A program made the position numbers and the translations under genes. A stretch of DNA of 63,838 nucleotides, from NCBI GenBank assembly GCA_029239635.1, contig JARBUN010000017.1, positions 1 to 63,838 on the forward strand. The letters are read 5' to 3'. This document shows positions 14,856 to 22,778 of this stretch, piece after piece; positions within the stretch are counted from its first letter, which is position 1; every line of letters starts with the position of its first letter. The DNA is from Microbacterium sp. (GTDB lineage Bacteria; Actinomycetota; Actinomycetes; Actinomycetales; Microbacteriaceae). The notes under the pieces were generated by a model. That model saw nothing but the letters and a program-made list of their open reading frames with translations. It had not been told where the DNA came from and searched no databases.

Positions 14856-15593
14856 TCAGCCGCGGAACACCACGATCTCGTCGTTCGCCGCGTCGTACAC
14901 GAACTGCAGCGCGGTCCCGGCGGGGAAGTCGGTCTGCGCACGCTCGGGGGTGTCCTCACGGAGGAGCATCGTGGAGGTCGCGGGGAAGATCCCGGCCCCG
15001 CACACGCCCAGGAAGAACTCGCCGTCGTACGAGAACCCGCCGCCGCCGTCGCTCGTCTCCAGCAGGTCGGGCTGCCAGACGGTCATGCAGCGCGCGGCGC
15101 CCTCGGCGTCGTAGTACGAGGGTTGGGACATCACGCGGAAGCCCTGGAACGACTCGTAGGCGGTGACCTTGCCGGTGAGCCCCACGGTCAGCGAGCTCGG
15201 CACCTCGAAGCCGGGATCCGGCGACAGGCGGGCGATCTGCGTCGCCCCCGCCTGCAGGGGGTCGGCCTGCACGCGCTGCACGACCACCAGCACCGTCGCA
15301 AGGGTCGCGACGACGAGCCCGGCTGCGGCCAGGAGGATCACCGTCGAGCGGCGCAGGCGCGGGAGCGTGGACCGCGGCGGCTCGGGGGCGGCATCCGGAA
15401 TCCCCTGGTCGATCGCCGCGTCGGTGTCGTCGTTCGCGACGGGTGCGGGCGGAGGCTCTTCCTCGGCCGCGCTCGCCCGCGCCTCGAGCTCGATGAGGCG
15501 CCGGAGCGCCTCGGGGTCGGCGGCGATGTCGGCCGACGGCGAGTACGCGCGGTGGCGCAGCTGAGCGAGTTCGTCCTCTTCGTCGATCGACAT
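14856..15593 (-). CDS. single-pass membrane protein, unknown
   Basis: A 245-residue protein from the ATG at 15593; another ATG four codons upstream is possible. About 80 acidic, Pro-rich cytoplasmic residues precede one transmembrane helix (STVILLAAAGLVVATLATVLVVV), and about 130 residues lie outside. The outer part has two cysteines (RCMTVWQP, GVCGAG) that may be disulfide bonded. No known enzyme motif is seen. It stands between the HesB-like gene and the paa operon and is probably transcribed separately. Confidence 0.75.
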   Translation of the reverse strand: MSIDEEDELAQLRHRAYSPSADIAADPEALRRLIELEARASAAEEEPPPAPVANDDTDAAIDQGIPDAAPEPPRSTLPRLRRSTVILLAAAGLVVATLATVLVVVQRVQADPLQAGATQIARLSPDPGFEVPSSLTVGLTGKVTAYESFQGFRVMSQPSYYDAEGAARCMTVWQPDLLETSDGGGGFSYDGEFFLGVCGAGIFPATSTMLLREDTPERAQTDFPAGTALQFVYDAANDEIVVFRG

Positions 15594-15628
15594 GAGGCGA
15601 TTCAATCAGCCGGCGCCCCGCGCGCGCG

Positions 15629-16399
15629 TCACCGCCCCGTGAACACCGGCGGGCGTTTGCCCTGGAAGGCGGCGAATCCCTCGCGGTAGTCGTCCGTCTG
15701 GGCGAGGGCCGCCTGCGCGCGGTTCTCGAGCGCCATCGCCTCCCAGAGGCCCAGCCGCTCATCCCGGATCGCCGTCACGATGCGTTTGCCGGCGCGGAAC
15801 GCCTCGGTGGGCCCGGCGGCGGCGCGGCGGGCGGCGAGCTCGGTGGCGTCCTGGACCTCGGATGCCGTCACCACCCGCGAGAACAGTCCGGCGCGCACGG
15901 CCTCCTCGCCCGTCAGCATCCGGCCCGTGTAGATCAGGTCGAGCGTCGCGTGGGTGCCGAGACGTTCGACGAAGAGCGCGTGGCCGCCCGAGTCGAGGGT
16001 CGCACCGAGCGCGGCGAAGGGCGAGCCGATCCTCGCGTCCTCCGCGACGAACACGACGTCGGTCGCGATCAGCAGTCCGAGTCCCACGCCGAGGCATGCC
16101 CCGTGGGCGGCGGCGAAGGTCGGAGCGGGGAAGGATGCCATGCGGCGGAGCAGCGGCGCGAGGGTGGCGTCGAGGTATCCGGCGACATCGTCCGTGGCCG
16201 GATCGACGCCCGCGATGTCGCGTCCGGCGCAGAACGACGGCCCCTCGCCGCGGAGGAGCACGGCGCGCGCACCGTCGGCCTCGGCGCGGTCGTACGCTTC
16301 GGCGAGCGCGCGCAGGGCGTCGAGGCCGAGCGCATTGCGACGCGCGGGCGCGTTCAGGGTGACCATCGCGAGGTCGTCGGTGAAGGCGTAGTCGATCAC
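15629..16399 (-). CDS. enoyl-CoA hydratase/isomerase, probable PaaG-type
   Basis: A 256-residue crotonase-fold protein. The oxyanion-hole segments FCAGRDIAG and HGACLGVGLGLLIATD are present, followed by IGSPFAALGATLDSGGHALFVERLG. It is the last gene of the paaABCDE operon, seven bases after the paaE stop. By position it is the best candidate for the epoxide-to-oxepin isomerase (PaaG role) that acts on the product of the PaaABCE oxygenase. A second crotonase gene (25788-26597) resembles PaaF more closely. The assignment to PaaG is inference; a general hydratase role is possible. Confidence 0.75.
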   Translation of the reverse strand: MIDYAFTDDLAMVTLNAPARRNALGLDALRALAEAYDRAEADGARAVLLRGEGPSFCAGRDIAGVDPATDDVAGYLDATLAPLLRRMASFPAPTFAAAHGACLGVGLGLLIATDVVFVAEDARIGSPFAALGATLDSGGHALFVERLGTHATLDLIYTGRMLTGEEAVRAGLFSRVVTASEVQDATELAARRAAAGPTEAFRAGKRIVTAIRDERLGLWEAMALENRAQAALAQTDDYREGFAAFQGKRPPVFTGR

Positions 16400-16406
16400 G
16401 GCATCC

Positions 16407-17546
16407 CTATCCGTCGTAGTCGACGCGCACCGCGTCGGAGGTCGGGTGCGACTGGCAGGTGAGGACGTACCCGCGCTCGATCTCGTCGGGTTCGAGGGCG
16501 TAGTTCTCGGTCATCGACACCGATCCCTCGACGACGCGGGCGCGGCACGTGCCGCACACACCTCCGGCGCACGCGAACGGCACGTCGGGGCGCACGCGGA
16601 GGGCCGCGGCGAGGATCGTCTCGTTGGCCGCGACCGGGCTGTCCACCCGCGCGGACTGCCCGTCGAGCGTGATCTCGATCGAGCGGACGGGCTCGTCGGC
16701 ACGCACGCGCACGGGACGCGCTCCCCCGGTCTGGGCGGGGGCGTCGCCGTCTCCGGCCGTGAAGAGCTCGAAGCGCACGCGCTCGCGCGGAACCCCCGCT
16801 GCGGCGAGCGCTTCGCGGCAGACCTCGACGAGCGCGAACGGTCCGCAGAGGAACCACTCGTCGACGGATGCCGGATCGATGAGCCGCGAGAGGATCAGGC
16901 GCAGGCGCTCCTCGTCGAGCCGACCCGAGAAGACGGGGGCGGCGCGCTGCTCGCGCGAGAGCACGTGGTGCAGCGTCAGGCGCGAGGGGTAGCGGTCTTT
17001 GAGGTCGGCGAGCTCGTCGACGAACATGACGTCGGTCGAGGAGCGGTTGGCGTAGACGATGGTCATGCGGGCGTCGGCGGAGCGCTCGAGGACGTCGGCC
17101 GCCAGCGCCATGATCGGGGTGATCCCGGAACCCGCGGCGATCGCGACCACGTGCCCGGTGGCGGTGGACGCTTTCGAGACGAAGGTGCCCTGCGGGCTCA
17201 TCACGTCGATCTCGTCGCCGGGACGCAGCCCCTCGTGCGCCCAGCTCGAGAACCGGCCGTCGGGGTCGCGCTTGATGCCGACGCTGATCGTCCCGCGCGC
17301 GGGAGGTCGGCACAGCGAGTACGAGCGGCGGAGCTCCTCACCGTCGACCGTGGCGCGGAGGGCGACGTATTGCCCGGGCGCGTAGTCGAAGGCGTCGGCG
17401 ATCTCGTCGGGGACGGCGAACGTGACCTCGATGGCCGTCGGGGTCAGGGGCCGCACGTCGGTGACGCGCAGGGGGTGAAAACGCGCCCGGGTGCGCGGGG
17501 CGGGCGGCGCAGCGGGGCTCGAGGTCTCGGCATCCGTCATCGTCAT
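16407..17546 (-). CDS. paaE: phenylacetyl-CoA epoxidase, reductase subunit
   Basis: A 379-residue iron-sulfur flavoprotein that passes electrons from NADPH to the PaaABC oxygenase. The order is an FAD-binding domain (RRSYSLCRPP near residue 75), a nicotinamide-binding domain (VVAIAAGSGITPIMALA) and a C-terminal 2Fe-2S ferredoxin domain (ACAGGVCGTCRARVVEG, then LTCQSHP) with its four cysteines. The ATG at 17546 shares a base with the paaD stop (TGATG), so translation is coupled. The first 30 residues are a Pro/Ala-rich extension. Confidence 0.95.
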   Translation of the reverse strand: MTMTDAETSSPAAPPAPRTRARFHPLRVTDVRPLTPTAIEVTFAVPDEIADAFDYAPGQYVALRATVDGEELRRSYSLCRPPARGTISVGIKRDPDGRFSSWAHEGLRPGDEIDVMSPQGTFVSKASTATGHVVAIAAGSGITPIMALAADVLERSADARMTIVYANRSSTDVMFVDELADLKDRYPSRLTLHHVLSREQRAAPVFSGRLDEERLRLILSRLIDPASVDEWFLCGPFALVEVCREALAAAGVPRERVRFELFTAGDGDAPAQTGGARPVRVRADEPVRSIEITLDGQSARVDSPVAANETILAAALRVRPDVPFACAGGVCGTCRARVVEGSVSMTENYALEPDEIERGYVLTCQSHPTSDAVRVDYDG

Positions 17547-18022
17547 CAGAGGGCCTTGAAATGGTCGAAGGGCTCGAGGCAGGCGCGGCATTCCCACAAC
17601 GACTTGCACGAGGTGGAGCCGAAGCGCGAGAGCTCGCGGGTGTCGAGCGAGCCGCAGCGCGGGCACGCGACGCTGAGCTTCAGGCGGATGGGACCGGTGG
17701 GACCGCGTCCGGTGGGCGGGGCGATGCCGTAGGCGGTGAGCTTGCGGCGGCCCTCGTCGCTCATCCAGTCGGTGGTCCACGCGGGGGTGAGGGTGGTGTT
17801 CACGACCGCGCGGTGGAAACCGGCCGAGGTGAGGGCGAGGACGATGTCGTCGCGGATCGCTTCGACCGCCGGGCATCCCGAGTAGGTCGGGGTGATCGTG
17901 ACGGTCACGGTGTCGCCGTCGACCCGCACGTCGCGGAGCACGCCGAGGTCGTCGATCGTGAGCACGGGGACCTCGGGGTCGACCACGGCGGCGACCACCT
18001 CGCGCGCGTGCGCCGCGGTCAC
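17546..18022 (-). CDS. paaD: phenylacetyl-CoA epoxidase assembly protein PaaD
   Basis: A 158-residue protein with the MIP18/DUF59-like domain (VVDPEVPVLTIDDLGVLRDV, then TPTYSGCPAVEAI) and a C-terminal zinc-ribbon-like cysteine set (CPRCGS, CKSLWECRACLEPFDHFK). PaaD helps mature metal centres of the epoxidase. Two adjacent GTG codons occur; I chose the one at 18022 because its GTGA overlaps the paaC stop, the pattern used throughout this operon. Confidence 0.92.
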   Translation of the reverse strand: MTAAHAREVVAAVVDPEVPVLTIDDLGVLRDVRVDGDTVTVTITPTYSGCPAVEAIRDDIVLALTSAGFHRAVVNTTLTPAWTTDWMSDEGRRKLTAYGIAPPTGRGPTGPIRLKLSVACPRCGSLDTRELSRFGSTSCKSLWECRACLEPFDHFKAL

Positions 18023-18966
18023 CACGTCGCCCCCGGGTGCCGGCGGGCCAGCACCTGCATCTCGGCGAGCAGGGGGCCGAAAGCCGGGTGATGGATGCCA
18101 CGGCGTCCACCGCCGGATGAGGGCGGGATGCCGGGCACCTCGACATCCTCCTCCGCGAGCACCGCCGCGAGGACGTCGTCGATGCGCTCTCGGAGCACCG
18201 AGGGGCGGACCGCGATGCCGTCCAGGCGGTCGTGGAGCGGCTCGTCGCGGAGGAGCTCGTCGAGGTACGGCCACGTGTCGTCGAGGGCGATGAGGAAGCG
18301 GCGCCGCGACTCCTCGGTGCCGCCGGCGAGGCGGAGGGTCCACTGCACGGCGTGGTCGCGGTGGTAGTCGACCTCTTTCTCGGCCTTCGCGGCGACGGCG
18401 GCGAGCACGGGATCGGCGGATGCCACGAGGTCGCGGTACAGCTCGAGAAGGTACGTGGATGCCAGGAGCTGGCGCGCGATCGTGTGGGCGAAGTCGCCGT
18501 TCGGGAGTTCGAAGAGCCACGCGCTGCGGAACTCCTCCTCGCCGCGCCAATACGCGAGGTCGTCTTCGGTGCGTCCGTCGTAGGAGCCGGCGTAACGCAG
18601 CAGCGATCGGGCGTGACCGAGGAGGTCGAGGGCGATGTTGCCCAGGGCGACGTCTTCCTCGATCTCGGGGGCCCGGGCGATCCAGCCGCAGAGGTTCTGG
18701 GCGAGGATCAGCACGTCGTCGCCGAGGCGCAACGCGTAGGCGGCGACGTCGGGGTCGGTCGCGCGATCCTCTCCCCCGGCCAGTTCGGCGGCGAGCTCGC
18801 GGGCGTCGAGGGAGACGTCGCCGTGCGGGTCGCCGGCGTGCGGGTCGCCGGCGTGCATATCGCCGGCGTGCGGGCCCGTGGCTTCGACGGGCTCAGCCAC
18901 CTGCGCCGCTGCAGGTCCCTGAGCCTGTCGAGGGGACCGGGACCCCGGATCGGTCGAGGTGCTCAC
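18019..18966 (-). CDS. paaC: phenylacetyl-CoA epoxidase subunit PaaC
   Basis: A 315-residue structural subunit that pairs with the catalytic PaaA. The ferritin-like core runs from about residue 65 (AAYALRLGDDVLILAQNLCGWIARAPE) to the end, with EIEEDVALGNIALDLLGHAR and EKEVDYHRDHAV. The first 50 residues are unusual: a copy of an inverted-repeat DNA element (18880-18935) is translated here, followed by three HAGDPHAGD-type repeats. The GTG start at 18966 overlaps the paaB stop (GTGA). Other PaaC proteins are about 250 residues, so the extension is local. Confidence 0.92.
   Translation of the reverse strand: MSTSTDPGSRSPRQAQGPAAAQVAEPVEATGPHAGDMHAGDPHAGDPHGDVSLDARELAAELAGGEDRATDPDVAAYALRLGDDVLILAQNLCGWIARAPEIEEDVALGNIALDLLGHARSLLRYAGSYDGRTEDDLAYWRGEEEFRSAWLFELPNGDFAHTIARQLLASTYLLELYRDLVASADPVLAAVAAKAEKEVDYHRDHAVQWTLRLAGGTEESRRRFLIALDDTWPYLDELLRDEPLHDRLDGIAVRPSVLRERIDDVLAAVLAEEDVEVPGIPPSSGGGRRGIHHPAFGPLLAEMQVLARRHPGATW
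18880..18935. repeat. inverted-repeat element, copy 1 (inside paaC)
   Basis: GGCTTCGACGGGCTCAGCC (18880-18898) and GGTCCCTGAGCCTGTCGAGG (from 18914) form an imperfect hairpin. The left arm matches copy 3 at 26553-26571 in all 19 bases, in reverse orientation. The element is translated as part of the PaaC N-terminus. Confidence 0.8.
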
Positions 18967-19268
18967 AGGTGCGGCACCCCCTCCGACGCGGTGTAGTACA
19001 CCGCGTGCCGGTAGTTCTTGCCCGCGGGCGATTCGAAGAACGCGCCCTTCGCTCCCGGGTCGCTCGTGGTCACGGCATCCGAGGGGACGACCCAGACCGA
19101 CACGCCCTCACCGCGACGCGTGTAGAGGTCGCGGGCGTTGCGCACGGCGAGCTCGGCGTCGGGGGCGTGCAGAGAACCGACGTGCACGTGGCTCAGGCCG
19201 CGGTTGGCGCGCACGAAGACCTCCCACAGGGGCCAGGTCTCGGCGGGGCTGCCGCCGGGCGTGGCCAT
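18963..19268 (-). CDS. paaB: phenylacetyl-CoA epoxidase subunit PaaB
   Basis: A 101-residue small subunit with the conserved WPLWEVFVRANRGLSHVHVGS start and VWVVPSDAVTTSDPGAKGAFFESPAGKNYRH near the end. It bridges PaaAC units in the epoxidase complex. The ATG at 19268 shares a base with the paaA stop, and its own stop overlaps the paaC GTG. Confidence 0.95.
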   Translation of the reverse strand: MATPGGSPAETWPLWEVFVRANRGLSHVHVGSLHAPDAELAVRNARDLYTRRGEGVSVWVVPSDAVTTSDPGAKGAFFESPAGKNYRHAVYYTASEGVPHL

Positions 19269-20239
19269 CAGGCGGCCGCCGTCTCGGTGCGGGCAGCGCT
19301 CTTCTTGGCGGCGTACGCCGCGGCGGCCTCGCGCACCCACGCGCCCTCCTCGTGCGCCGCCCGACGGTTCTGCAGGCGCTGGCGGTTGAGCGGTCCCCGA
19401 CCGGCGAGCACCTCGTGGAACTCGCTCCAGTCGATCTCGCCCATGTCGTACTCCCCCGTCTCCTCGTTGAAGCGCAGGTCGGGATCGGGCAGCGTCACGC
19501 CGAGCACGGCCGCCTGCGGCACGAGCATCGAGACGAAGCGCTGGCGGAGCACGTCGTTGCTGAAGCGCTTGATGTTCCACGCCGTCGACTGCGCCGAGTT
19601 GGGCGAGTCGTCGTCCGGGGGTCCGAACATCATCAGGCTCGGCCAGTACCAGCGGTTCACGGCATCCTGAGCCATCTCGCGCTGCGCGTCGGTGCCATGC
19701 ATGAGGGTCAGCAGGATCTCGAACCCCTGTCGCTGGTGGAACGACTCCTCTTTGCAGATGCGCACCATCGCGCGGCCGTACGGCCCGTAGGAGGCGCGGC
19801 ACAGGGGAACCTGGTTGCAGATCGCGGCACCGTCGACGAGCCAGCCGATCGCGCCCATGTCGGCCCACGTCGGGGTCGGGTAGTTGAAGATCGACGAATA
19901 GCGCGCCTTCCCGTCGACGAGCTGCTGCGTCATCTCGTCGCGCGTGATGCCGAGCGTCTGGGCCGCCGAATAGAGGTAGAGGCCGTGGCCCGCTTCATCC
20001 TGAACCTTCGCCAGCAGGATCGACTTGCGCTTGAGGCTGGGCGCCCGGGTGATCCAGGCTCCCTCGGGCTGCATGCCGATGATCTCGGAGTGCGCGTGCT
20101 GCGAGATCTGGCGGATCAGCGTGCGGCGGTACCCCTCCGGCATCCAGTCTCGGGGTTCGATCCGCCCGTCGGCCTCGATGAGGGCGTCGAACATCGCCTC
20201 GCCGTCCAGAGCATCCGTGGGGGGTGCGGTCATCGTCAT
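19268..20239 (-). CDS. paaA: phenylacetyl-CoA epoxidase catalytic subunit PaaA
   Basis: A 323-residue ferritin-like di-iron oxygenase subunit that epoxidises the aromatic ring of phenylacetyl-CoA. Iron ligands are seen in [16 protein letters not shown] and, later, [16 protein letters not shown]. It is the first gene of the operon. The ATG at 20239 has a good AAGGAG ribosome binding site, and a TetR-type palindrome lies just upstream at 20253-20272. A second ATG two codons in is also possible. Confidence 0.96.
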   Translation of the reverse strand: MTMTAPPTDALDGEAMFDALIEADGRIEPRDWMPEGYRRTLIRQISQHAHSEIIGMQPEGAWITRAPSLKRKSILLAKVQDEAGHGLYLYSAAQTLGITRDEMTQQLVDGKARYSSIFNYPTPTWADMGAIGWLVDGAAICNQVPLCRASYGPYGRAMVRICKEESFHQRQGFEILLTLMHGTDAQREMAQDAVNRWYWPSLMMFGPPDDDSPNSAQSTAWNIKRFSNDVLRQRFVSMLVPQAAVLGVTLPDPDLRFNEETGEYDMGEIDWSEFHEVLAGRGPLNRQRLQNRRAAHEEGAWVREAAAAYAAKKSAARTETAAA

Positions 20240-20252
20240 CGTCGACTCCTTT

Positions 20253-20272
20253 TACAGACCGATCGTTCAGTA
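20253..20272. promoter_or_regulatory. TetR/PaaR-type operator of the paaABCDE operon
   Basis: TACAGACCGATCGTTCAGTA is an imperfect 20-bp palindrome, 14 bases upstream of the paaA start. The core GACCGATCGTTCAGTA is repeated exactly upstream of the second paa operon at 27841-27856. It resembles the PaaR boxes known in actinobacteria, where phenylacetyl-CoA releases the repressor. Confidence 0.75.
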
Positions 20273-20344
20273 AAACTGTAGCGGAGGGCGGAGGGGACCG
20301 CAACGGGCGTGACCCCTCGCCCCCGAGCGCGTGGAGTGGGACGC

Positions 20345-21268
20345 ATGGCCGACACCGCGATCTTCGACGTCGACGGCACCCTCGTCGACACCAACTACCA
20401 GCACGCCCTCGCGTGGTACCGCGCGTTCCTGCGGTTCGACATCGTGCTGCCGATCTGGCGCATCCACCGGGCGATCGGCATGGGCGGGGACCAGCTCGTC
20501 CCCTCGCTGACGGATGACGACACCGAGAACGAGCACGGCGAGGCGCTGCGCGCGGCGTGGACCGAGGAGTTCGAGCCGATGATCGACGAGGTGCACCCGT
20601 TCGACGGTGCGCACGACCTTCTCGTCGAGGTGAAGAGGCGCGGGTTCCAGGTCGTGCTCGCCAGTTCCGGCAAGAGCGAGCACGTCGAGCGCTTCCTCGA
20701 CCTGGTCGACGCGCGCGAACTCGCGGATGCGTGGACGACGTCCGACGACGTCGGGGCGAGCAAGCCCGCGCCCGACCTCGTGCAGACGGCGCTCGACCGC
20801 GTCCCCGGTTCGAGCGGGATCATGATCGGGGACTCCCCGTGGGATGCCATCGCCGCAGCGAAGGCGGACATCCCGACGGTGGCGGTGCGCACCGGCGGCT
20901 TCTCGCCCGAGGAGGTGCGGGATGCCGGGGCGGTTCACGTCTTCGACAGTCTCCGCGACCTCATCGCCGGTCTCGACGACACCGAGCTCGCCCGCGCGGC
21001 CCGCTCCTCGCACACCTCGCGCTCCAGGGCCGGGTGCCGTTCGATGCGGACGGTCATGGCATCCATTCGCCCCTCCCGCCGCAGCTCCAGGACGAAGTGC
21101 GGGGTGAGCTTTTCGATGCCGAGCACGATCTCCTCGATCTGCGTGGGGAAGAGGTTCACGCCCCGCAGGATGATCATGTCGTCGTTGCGGCCGGTGATCT
21201 TCTCGATGCGCCGCATGGCCGGGAACGCCGTCCCGGGCTGGAGACGCGTGAGATCGCGGGTGCGGTAG
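20345..21268 (+). CDS. HAD-family hydrolase with read-through C-terminus
   Basis: The first 215 residues are a normal HAD phosphatase: motif I FDVDGTLVDTN at the N-terminus, a cap domain, motif II ASSGKS, a lysine in GASKPAPDL, and motif IV IMIGDSPWDAIAA. A typical protein would stop after LRDLIAGLDDTELARA (about nt 20990). Here no stop occurs and the frame runs 90 more codons antisense to paaK, giving 307 residues with a basic, unrelated tail. The convergent paaK is also altered at this point, so a deletion has probably removed both natural ends. The substrate is unknown; it lies between the two paa operons but is on the other strand. Confidence 0.75.
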   Translation: MADTAIFDVDGTLVDTNYQHALAWYRAFLRFDIVLPIWRIHRAIGMGGDQLVPSLTDDDTENEHGEALRAAWTEEFEPMIDEVHPFDGAHDLLVEVKRRGFQVVLASSGKSEHVERFLDLVDARELADAWTTSDDVGASKPAPDLVQTALDRVPGSSGIMIGDSPWDAIAAAKADIPTVAVRTGGFSPEEVRDAGAVHVFDSLRDLIAGLDDTELARAARSSHTSRSRAGCRSMRTVMASIRPSRRSSRTKCGVSFSMPSTISSICVGKRFTPRRMIMSSLRPVIFSMRRMAGNAVPGWRRVRSRVR

Positions 21269-22188
21269 CGGATGACCGGGAACGCCTCCTTCGTGAGCGA
21301 GGTGAACACCAGTTCACCGAGTTCTCCGTCGGCCACCGGCTCACCCGTCTCGCCGTCGATCGTCTCGGGGAGGAAGTGGTCCTCCCAGATGTGCGGACCG
21401 TCCTTCGTCAGGGCGCTCTCGGATGCCACCCCCGGGCCCATCACCTCGCTGAGGCCGTAGATGTCGACGGCGACGAGGTCGAGACGCCGCTCGATCTCGC
21501 GGCGCATCTCGTTGGTCCACGGCTCGGCGCCGAGCACGGCGACCCGGAGCGACGTCGACCGCGGGTCGACACCCGCGGCCTCGAGCGCGTCGGCGATCGT
21601 GAGCAGGTAACTCGGGGTGCAGAGGATGGCATCCGGCTCGAAATCCTGGATGAGCTGCGCCTGCCGCGCGGTCTGCCCACCCGACATCGGGATCACGGTC
21701 GCCCCGAGCCGCTCGATGCCCGCGTGCGCGCCGAGGCCGCCGGTGAACAGGCCGTAGCCGTAGGCGTTGTGCACCCGGTCTCCCGCGCGGATGCCGGCGG
21801 CGCTCAGCGAGCGCGCCACGAGATCGGCCCAGCGGTCGAGGTCGCCGGCGGTGTAGCCGACGACGGTGGGGCGCCCGGTGGTTCCGGAGGAGGCGTGGAT
21901 GCGACGGACGTCCGACATCGGCACGGCGAACATGCCGAAGGGGTAGGTCTCGCGGAGGTCGGCCTTGGTCGTGAAGGGCAGGAGGCGGATGTCGTCGAGG
22001 CTCCGGATGTCGTCGGGGCCGACGCCCGCTTCGTCGAACTTCCGCCGGTACAGCGCGACGTTCTCGTAGGCGTGTCGCACGGTCCCCTGGAGGCGCTCGA
22101 GCTGCAGAGCGCGCAGCCTCTCGAGCGGGATGCCGGTGGGGTCGACGGATGCCAGGAAGTCGGGGCGCGAGGGAACGGTCATGGTCAT
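20935..22188 (-). CDS. paaK: phenylacetate--CoA ligase, C-terminally truncated
   Basis: Activates phenylacetate to phenylacetyl-CoA with ATP, the first step of the pathway. Residues 1-395 are canonical: phosphate loop SSGTTGRPTVV (about 100-110), YGLSEVMGPGV (about 244) and the hinge RNDDMIILRGVNLFPTQIEE (about 334). After residue about 400 the sequence changes to a Ser/Arg tail (ASSVSSRPAMRSRRLSKT) read from DNA antisense to the HAD gene. About 40 usual C-terminal residues, including the GK-type A10 lysine needed for adenylation, are missing. The enzyme may be inactive in the first half-reaction. It is the last gene of its operon, overlapping paaI by four bases, with a GGAGG ribosome binding site. 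Confidence 0.85.
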   Translation of the reverse strand: MTMTVPSRPDFLASVDPTGIPLERLRALQLERLQGTVRHAYENVALYRRKFDEAGVGPDDIRSLDDIRLLPFTTKADLRETYPFGMFAVPMSDVRRIHASSGTTGRPTVVGYTAGDLDRWADLVARSLSAAGIRAGDRVHNAYGYGLFTGGLGAHAGIERLGATVIPMSGGQTARQAQLIQDFEPDAILCTPSYLLTIADALEAAGVDPRSTSLRVAVLGAEPWTNEMRREIERRLDLVAVDIYGLSEVMGPGVASESALTKDGPHIWEDHFLPETIDGETGEPVADGELGELVFTSLTKEAFPVIRYRTRDLTRLQPGTAFPAMRRIEKITGRNDDMIILRGVNLFPTQIEEIVLGIEKLTPHFVLELRREGRMDAMTVRIERHPALEREVCEERAARASSVSSRPAMRSRRLSKT

Positions 22189-22778
22189 CGGGACACCTCC
22201 GTGGTGGGGAGCGCGGCGCTGCGCTCGGAGTGGGATGGGCTCATCGGCCCGGAGCCGAACGGAGCGGAGGTCCCTGGGCCCGTCGAAGGGACCGGGACAC
22301 CCGCGGCCCGGACGCGGGAGGCTTCGACACGCTCAGCCACCGGCGCCTGCGACTCCGCCGTCGGCGCCTGCGGTTCGGATGCCGGCGGGCGCCGGTCCGT
22401 CGTGATGCTGCGGCCGCGCACCTCGGCGACGAGGTCGCCCGTCTCATCCGTCACGCGGATGTCGTACAGGCCCGTGCGGCCGCTGCGCGCGCGGCGCTGC
22501 GCCGTCGCGGTGAGCGTCTGACCCGCCGATGTCGACTTCAGGAACGTGATGTCGGCGCCGCCGGCGACCGTGACCCGCTCGTCCTCGTTGCACGCGATCG
22601 CGAACGCCGTATCGGCAAGGGTGAAGACGAGCCCGCCGTGGGTGATGGCGAAGCCGTTGAGCATGTCGTCGCGCACCGTCATCGACACGCGAGACTCCCC
22701 CGGCGCGTCGTGCTCGACGACCATGCCGAGCATGGCCGACGCCTGATCGCGCTGCATCATCGGCCGCAGCGCGCTCAC
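22185..22778 (-). CDS. paaI: hydroxyphenylacetyl-CoA thioesterase PaaI with C-terminal extension
   Basis: A 197-residue protein. Residues 1-135 are a hotdog-fold PaaI thioesterase (MLNGFAITHGGLVFTLADTAFAIACN is the conserved part), which releases CoA from dead-end intermediates. The last 60 residues are a disordered Pro/Ser/Glu tail that contains copy 2 of the inverted-repeat element (22269-22338). PaaI proteins normally stop near residue 140. The GTG start at 22778 overlaps the paaZ stop (GTGA). Confidence 0.88.
   Translation of the reverse strand: MSALRPMMQRDQASAMLGMVVEHDAPGESRVSMTVRDDMLNGFAITHGGLVFTLADTAFAIACNEDERVTVAGGADITFLKSTSAGQTLTATAQRRARSGRTGLYDIRVTDETGDLVAEVRGRSITTDRRPPASEPQAPTAESQAPVAERVEASRVRAAGVPVPSTGPGTSAPFGSGPMSPSHSERSAALPTTEVSR
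22269..22338. repeat. inverted-repeat element, copy 2 (inside paaI)
   Basis: GGTCCCTGGGCCCGTCGAAGG (22269-22289) and GGCTTCGACACGCTCAGCC (22320-22338) are imperfect complements separated by 30 bases. The second arm differs from copy 1 at two positions. It is translated in the PaaI C-terminal tail. Confidence 0.75.
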
